The notes under the pieces are model-generated. The model was not told where the DNA came from. It ran no database searches and was given only the letters and a program-made list of their open reading frames with translations. Both the position numbers and the translations under genes were made by a program. DNA of 18,117 bases from Hyphomicrobiaceae bacterium (GTDB taxonomy: Bacteria > Pseudomonadota > Alphaproteobacteria > Rhizobiales > Hyphomicrobiaceae). Positions 14,980 to 18,117 of this stretch are shown piece after piece; position 1 is the stretch's first letter; every line of letters starts with the position of its first letter. The stretch lies in contig JAJFHI010000356.1 of assembly GCA_021775715.1 (NCBI GenBank), positions 1 through 18,117 of the forward strand, given 5' to 3'.

Positions 14980-16242
14980 ATGATACTGGTGGCACGAACG
15001 ATTGGTCCAGCCGAGCTGTTGGATTACGATCGCAACAAGCTGCGCGGTATGATCATCGAAGATGGTGGTTCGCAAAGCCACGTGGCGATCGTCGCCAAGG
15101 CCCTGGGGTTGACGGCGATCGGTCGAATTCGCCGGGTGGTCGAACGGGTGACGACGGGTGATGCAGCCATTCTCGATGGTGAGACAGGTGAAATTCACCT
15201 CAGACCATCGCAAGAATTGATCGATGCCTATTCCGACAAGGTGCGTTTTCGTGCCGGGCGCCAGCAACAGTACGCCGAACTCAAGGACAAACCTTCAACG
15301 ACAAAAGATGGCGAGCACATTTCGCTGCACATCAATGCCGGCCTGCAACTCGATATGGCACATCTCGACGAGTCCGGTGCCGAAGGTGTCGGACTGTTTC
15401 GCACAGAATTATTGTTCATGCTGTCGAATTCGATCCCGCGGCTTGATCGTCAGATTAGTTCATACAAGGCTATTCTGGCCGAGGCTGGGGACAAGCCGGT
15501 GATTTTCCGCTCGCTTGATATTGGCGGTGACAAGGTGCTGCCGTACCTGCGGTCAACGCCGGAGGAAAATCCAGCGATTGGCTGGCGTGCCATTCGTATG
15601 TCGCTGGACCGGCCGGGCTTGTTTCGAATGCAGGTTCGCGCGTTTTTGCGTGCTTCCGCTGGAAAGCATCTCAACCTCATGATTCCGATGGTGACCGTGC
15701 CGTCGGAACTCGATGCAATTCGCGTGTTGATCGACAAAGAACAAGCTCTACTCAAGAAGTGGGGGTACGAGGCGCCGGTAGCCGTCTCCGTCGGTGCGAT
15801 GCTGGAAGTTCCAAGTCTGCTGTTTGATCTCGATGCCTTGATGCAGCGCGTTGACTTTCTCTCTGTTGGAAGCAACGACCTCCTGCAGTTTTTGTTTGCT
15901 GCCGACCGAACCAATGCAAACGTCGCGGACCGCTATGATGAGCTTTCGCGGGCGCCATTGTTGGCCTTGCGCGAAATCGTGCGCGCGGCAGACAAGCACG
16001 GTGTGACGCTGGCAGTTTGCGGTGAAATGGCAGGTCGGCCGCTTGAGGCTATGGCCCTAATCGGACTCGGCTATCACAGGCTGTCGATGTCGCCGGCGTC
16101 GATCGGCCCTGTAAAGACAATGATCTTATCTCTGAATCGTACCAAACTCACAAACAGGATGAACGAACTGCTTCAGTCAAATTCTGAGCAAATTCGTGTT
16201 GCATTGAAGGACTTTGCAGCAGAAAACGACATCGAGTTGTGA
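14980..16242 (+). CDS. ptsP: PtsP (enzyme I-Ntr), C-terminal half: phosphohistidine and PEP-binding domains
   Basis: This is the continuation of ptsP after the stop codon, in the same frame, with an ATG 9 nt beyond the TAG but no Shine-Dalgarno. The phosphohistidine domain is intact: EDGGSQSHVAIVAKALG (27-43), with the active histidine at codon 15079-15081 (residue 34). The PEP-binding barrel also keeps its motifs: GVGLFRTELLFM (136-147), FRSLDIGGDK (176-185), ENPAIGWRAIR (196-206), GSNDLLQF (297-304) and VCGEMAGRP (346-354) with the catalytic cysteine at residue 347. This full conservation argues that the interruption is recent, or that the two halves work together or are joined by read-through. 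It could be expressed by reinitiation coupled to the upstream stop. Confidence 0.9.
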   Translation: MILVARTIGPAELLDYDRNKLRGMIIEDGGSQSHVAIVAKALGLTAIGRIRRVVERVTTGDAAILDGETGEIHLRPSQELIDAYSDKVRFRAGRQQQYAELKDKPSTTKDGEHISLHINAGLQLDMAHLDESGAEGVGLFRTELLFMLSNSIPRLDRQISSYKAILAEAGDKPVIFRSLDIGGDKVLPYLRSTPEENPAIGWRAIRMSLDRPGLFRMQVRAFLRASAGKHLNLMIPMVTVPSELDAIRVLIDKEQALLKKWGYEAPVAVSVGAMLEVPSLLFDLDALMQRVDFLSVGSNDLLQFLFAADRTNANVADRYDELSRAPLLALREIVRAADKHGVTLAVCGEMAGRPLEAMALIGLGYHRLSMSPASIGPVKTMILSLNRTKLTNRMNELLQSNSEQIRVALKDFAAENDIEL

Positions 16243-16405
16243 TGTCTTTCTGTGAGGGTTTTTGGGGCACGATAACGTTGACGGCTTGGGCCGGAATATG
16301 GCTCGATTTATAGATTTCCCAAAGGCCAATGTTGGTTAACTCCAGCGCACCCAATTACTCGGGTGTTGTGTTTGGCTGGCGTTTTTTAAAAGTGTGCGTA
16401 GCGTT

Positions 16406-17380
16406 ATGGCGTTCATTAGCGAACCCCAGTTGCCGTCACTGAGCGACCTGTTCGGGCAAACGCCCGTGCAGCCATCAGCATTGCCGACGATGCCGGGCTT
16501 TGTATATGACCAGCCCATTCCAGGTGTCAGACCGGCATCGCCCACGCCCATTGGCCAAGAAGCTCGAATGTCGCCCGACGATCTGGCAGGTGCACGTGCC
16601 ATTGCGATGCGGCCGCCGGAAATGATCCGCCAGGATATTTCGCGTTTATTCTGGGAACTACGCCGACACTTGGGTGTGTCGCAGTACGATCTTGCCCGCC
16701 GCCTCGGAACGGACGTTCACACGTTGGCGGCTCTTGAAGCGGCCCAGGTTTCCGGTTTGCCGCAGTGGCCGGAAACGGCTCGGGTGGTACGAGCTTATCT
16801 TGAGATTGTCGGCGTCGACGGGACGCCTGTTCTAGCTGGCTTGAGAACACTGATGCGTGATGAGACGTCGGTGATCGCTCCGGTTTCATTGCCACTTATG
16901 ACATTGTCCGACCGATTGAAGTCGATCCATGCGACTGCGATGAACAGAACTGGGCCGGGCGGGGGCATTTGGGACGAAGTTGGCAACCAGGCTGACCGTG
17001 TTGGATCGCTCGGAAATCTGCCTTTTAAAAAGGAGACAGATAAACATTCGAGCCGCAAAGGTGAAGCTTCATGGACCTCATTTTTTCGACGCAAGGCCTG
17101 GCGTCAGCCCAACACGGAGGCGAAGGCGCTGGGCAAACGGCCAAGTTGGAGGTTCGCCTATCTCGGCGGTTGTTTGGTGGCATTGACAATAGTTGCCACG
17201 CTAACGCCCGGTTGGGGGGCGATGTCGCAGACGATGCCCGAACCTGTCGGTCATGCGATGCGCCAGGTGCAGGATTTCGTATTGTTGCGTTTTGCCGACG
17301 ACGAGGACGGCATGCCGTTGATCGATGTCAGTGATCCGCGTACCCGTAAGGACAACAAGCTGGGAACCGCAGACCAATAA
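16406..17380 (+). CDS. RodZ-like membrane protein with N-terminal helix-turn-helix
   Basis: The ATG at 16406 is preferred to a GTG at 16394; neither has a clear Shine-Dalgarno. The product is 324 residues (numbering here from the ATG). A proline-rich N-terminus (about 1-55) precedes an XRE/RodZ-type helix-turn-helix (about 78-146; LRRHLGVSQYDLARRLGTDV at 85-104). A long low-complexity, positively charged linker follows, then a single membrane segment (about 249-268, AYLGGCLVALTIVATL) and a short periplasmic tail. RodZ-like proteins couple cytoskeleton or DNA to the membrane, but the usual C-terminal beta domain is absent, so this is only an architectural match. It lies downstream of ptsP on the same strand with a 163-bp gap. 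Confidence 0.6.
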   Translation: MAFISEPQLPSLSDLFGQTPVQPSALPTMPGFVYDQPIPGVRPASPTPIGQEARMSPDDLAGARAIAMRPPEMIRQDISRLFWELRRHLGVSQYDLARRLGTDVHTLAALEAAQVSGLPQWPETARVVRAYLEIVGVDGTPVLAGLRTLMRDETSVIAPVSLPLMTLSDRLKSIHATAMNRTGPGGGIWDEVGNQADRVGSLGNLPFKKETDKHSSRKGEASWTSFFRRKAWRQPNTEAKALGKRPSWRFAYLGGCLVALTIVATLTPGWGAMSQTMPEPVGHAMRQVQDFVLLRFADDEDGMPLIDVSDPRTRKDNKLGTADQ

Positions 17381-17396
17381 GAAGTGTTGGCCGTCC

Positions 17397-18117
17397 TTAC
17401 GATGCGGTGTCGTTTGATAACGCCAAAGCTTTATGCAAATCTGCTTCACTGCATCGTGGACCGTAAACCAGGAAGCTCGGGTTCAGGAAATTTCGATCCA
17501 ACTTCCCATAAGTGAGTGGCGTTCCATCGAGATTTATAACGTGACCGCCAGCTGCTCTCACGACAGCATGTCCAGCCGCGGTATCCCATTCCATCGTTGG
17601 ACCCAGTCGCGGGTACAAGTCCGCCAGGCCTTCAGCAACCATGCACAACTTCAACGATGACCCAACCTCGAGACTTTCAGCGTTTTCAAAAGTCTGAAGG
17701 TAGGCTTCCAAAGCCTTGCTTCTGTGAGACCTGCTGGCACAAATCACAAACTGGGAGGTGTCAGACGTGTCACGGACTTTTATCCGTCGCGCGTTGAGAC
17801 TTGCCAGGTCGGAGTGCTCCGATTGGAATGGTACGTTAGCTGCGAGGCAATGATCGGGACCGAGTGTTACATAAAGCGATGAACGTGCTGGGGCATAAAC
17901 AATGCCGAACGTCGGTGTGTCTTTGCTGATCAGGCCGATGTTGACTGTGAAATCCGTATTTCCGCTTAGGAATTCACGAGTTCCGTCCATCGGATCGACA
18001 AGAAAGAATTCGGTCCCAATACTGGTTTCGGTTTGTGTGCCGGCACCTTCTTCGGAAACAACCGGAATTGAAGGTGCGATTTGAGCCAGGGCTTTGAGAA
18101 TGACCGCCTCTGATCTG
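17397..18117 (-). CDS. cysQ: 3'(2'),5'-bisphosphate nucleotidase CysQ (5' partial)
   Basis: CysQ hydrolyses PAP, the by-product of PAPS-dependent sulfate reduction, to AMP and phosphate, and belongs to the inositol-monophosphatase superfamily. The frame remains open to the right edge of the window, so the N-terminus is missing; an ATG at 17990 is inside the metal-binding motif and is not the start. Reading on past it gives PVVSEEGAG and then FFLVDPMDGTREF, which hold the conserved acidic metal ligands. The second motif, EWDTAAGHAVVRAAGG, is present near the C-terminus. The gene is convergent with the RodZ-like gene and ends only 16 bp from its stop, with no room for a separate terminator. Confidence 0.88.
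   Translation of the reverse strand, partial: RSEAVILKALAQIAPSIPVVSEEGAGTQTETSIGTEFFLVDPMDGTREFLSGNTDFTVNIGLISKDTPTFGIVYAPARSSLYVTLGPDHCLAANVPFQSEHSDLASLNARRIKVRDTSDTSQFVICASRSHRSKALEAYLQTFENAESLEVGSSLKLCMVAEGLADLYPRLGPTMEWDTAAGHAVVRAAGGHVINLDGTPLTYGKLDRNFLNPSFLVYGPRCSEADLHKALALSNDTAS

Noticed and set aside
13951..16242. A frameshift as the cause of the split ptsP
   Set aside because: The two halves are in the same frame (starts 1029 nt apart, divisible by three), so only the TAG separates them.
16348..16365. CACCC/GGGTG hairpin after ptsP as a terminator
   Set aside because: The stem is only 5 bp and the following T run is broken; too weak to call.

Overview
The window looks like chromosome from an alphaproteobacterium, probably of the order Hyphomicrobiales (Rhizobiales). 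Three things suggest this: the ubiG / lysC / ptsP / RodZ-like gene cluster, the 'coiled-coil head plus 16-strand barrel' type of porin, and GC content that is moderate in genes with a few very AT-rich spacers. No rRNA, tRNA, CRISPR array, IS element or phage gene was found.

Region 1 (1-4543, + strand) is a secreted, surface-associated module. It holds the 3' part of a DUF4114/RTX calcium-binding protein and a second RTX protein with a homologous C-terminal secretion domain. They are followed by a membrane-anchored protein resembling family 14 polysaccharide lyases. The two RTX genes are separated by a strikingly AT-rich spacer with operator-like dyads. No type I transporter genes lie inside the window.

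Region 2 (4544-7250) starts with a 499-bp spacer that probably encodes a small RNA (promoter, GC-rich stem with a C-rich loop, then a second C-rich-loop hairpin acting as terminator). Next come a membrane-anchored nuclease-fold protein that has lost its catalytic residues (- strand) and a secreted TPR protein (+ strand).

Region 3 (7216-11375) contains two tandem paralogous porins on the - strand. Both carry the same Shine-Dalgarno leader and near-identical terminators. Divergent from them is an OmpR-like winged-helix regulator whose receiver domain lacks the usual acidic pocket. An array of AGCTG direct repeats spaced 11-12 bp lies between the regulator and porin 2.

Region 4 (11447-18117) is housekeeping: ubiG (ubiquinone, - strand), then lysC (aspartokinase), ptsP (enzyme I of the nitrogen PTS) and a RodZ-like membrane HTH protein on the + strand, and finally the 3' part of cysQ on the - strand. 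The most surprising item is ptsP. It is interrupted by a single in-frame TAG at 14968-14970, exactly between the NPr-binding domain and the phosphohistidine domain, while both halves remain fully conserved.

The strongest leads are the split ptsP, the candidate sRNA whose loops are complementary to the GGGGAC Shine-Dalgarno of both porins, the inactive nuclease-fold membrane protein, and the atypical regulator with its putative operator array.
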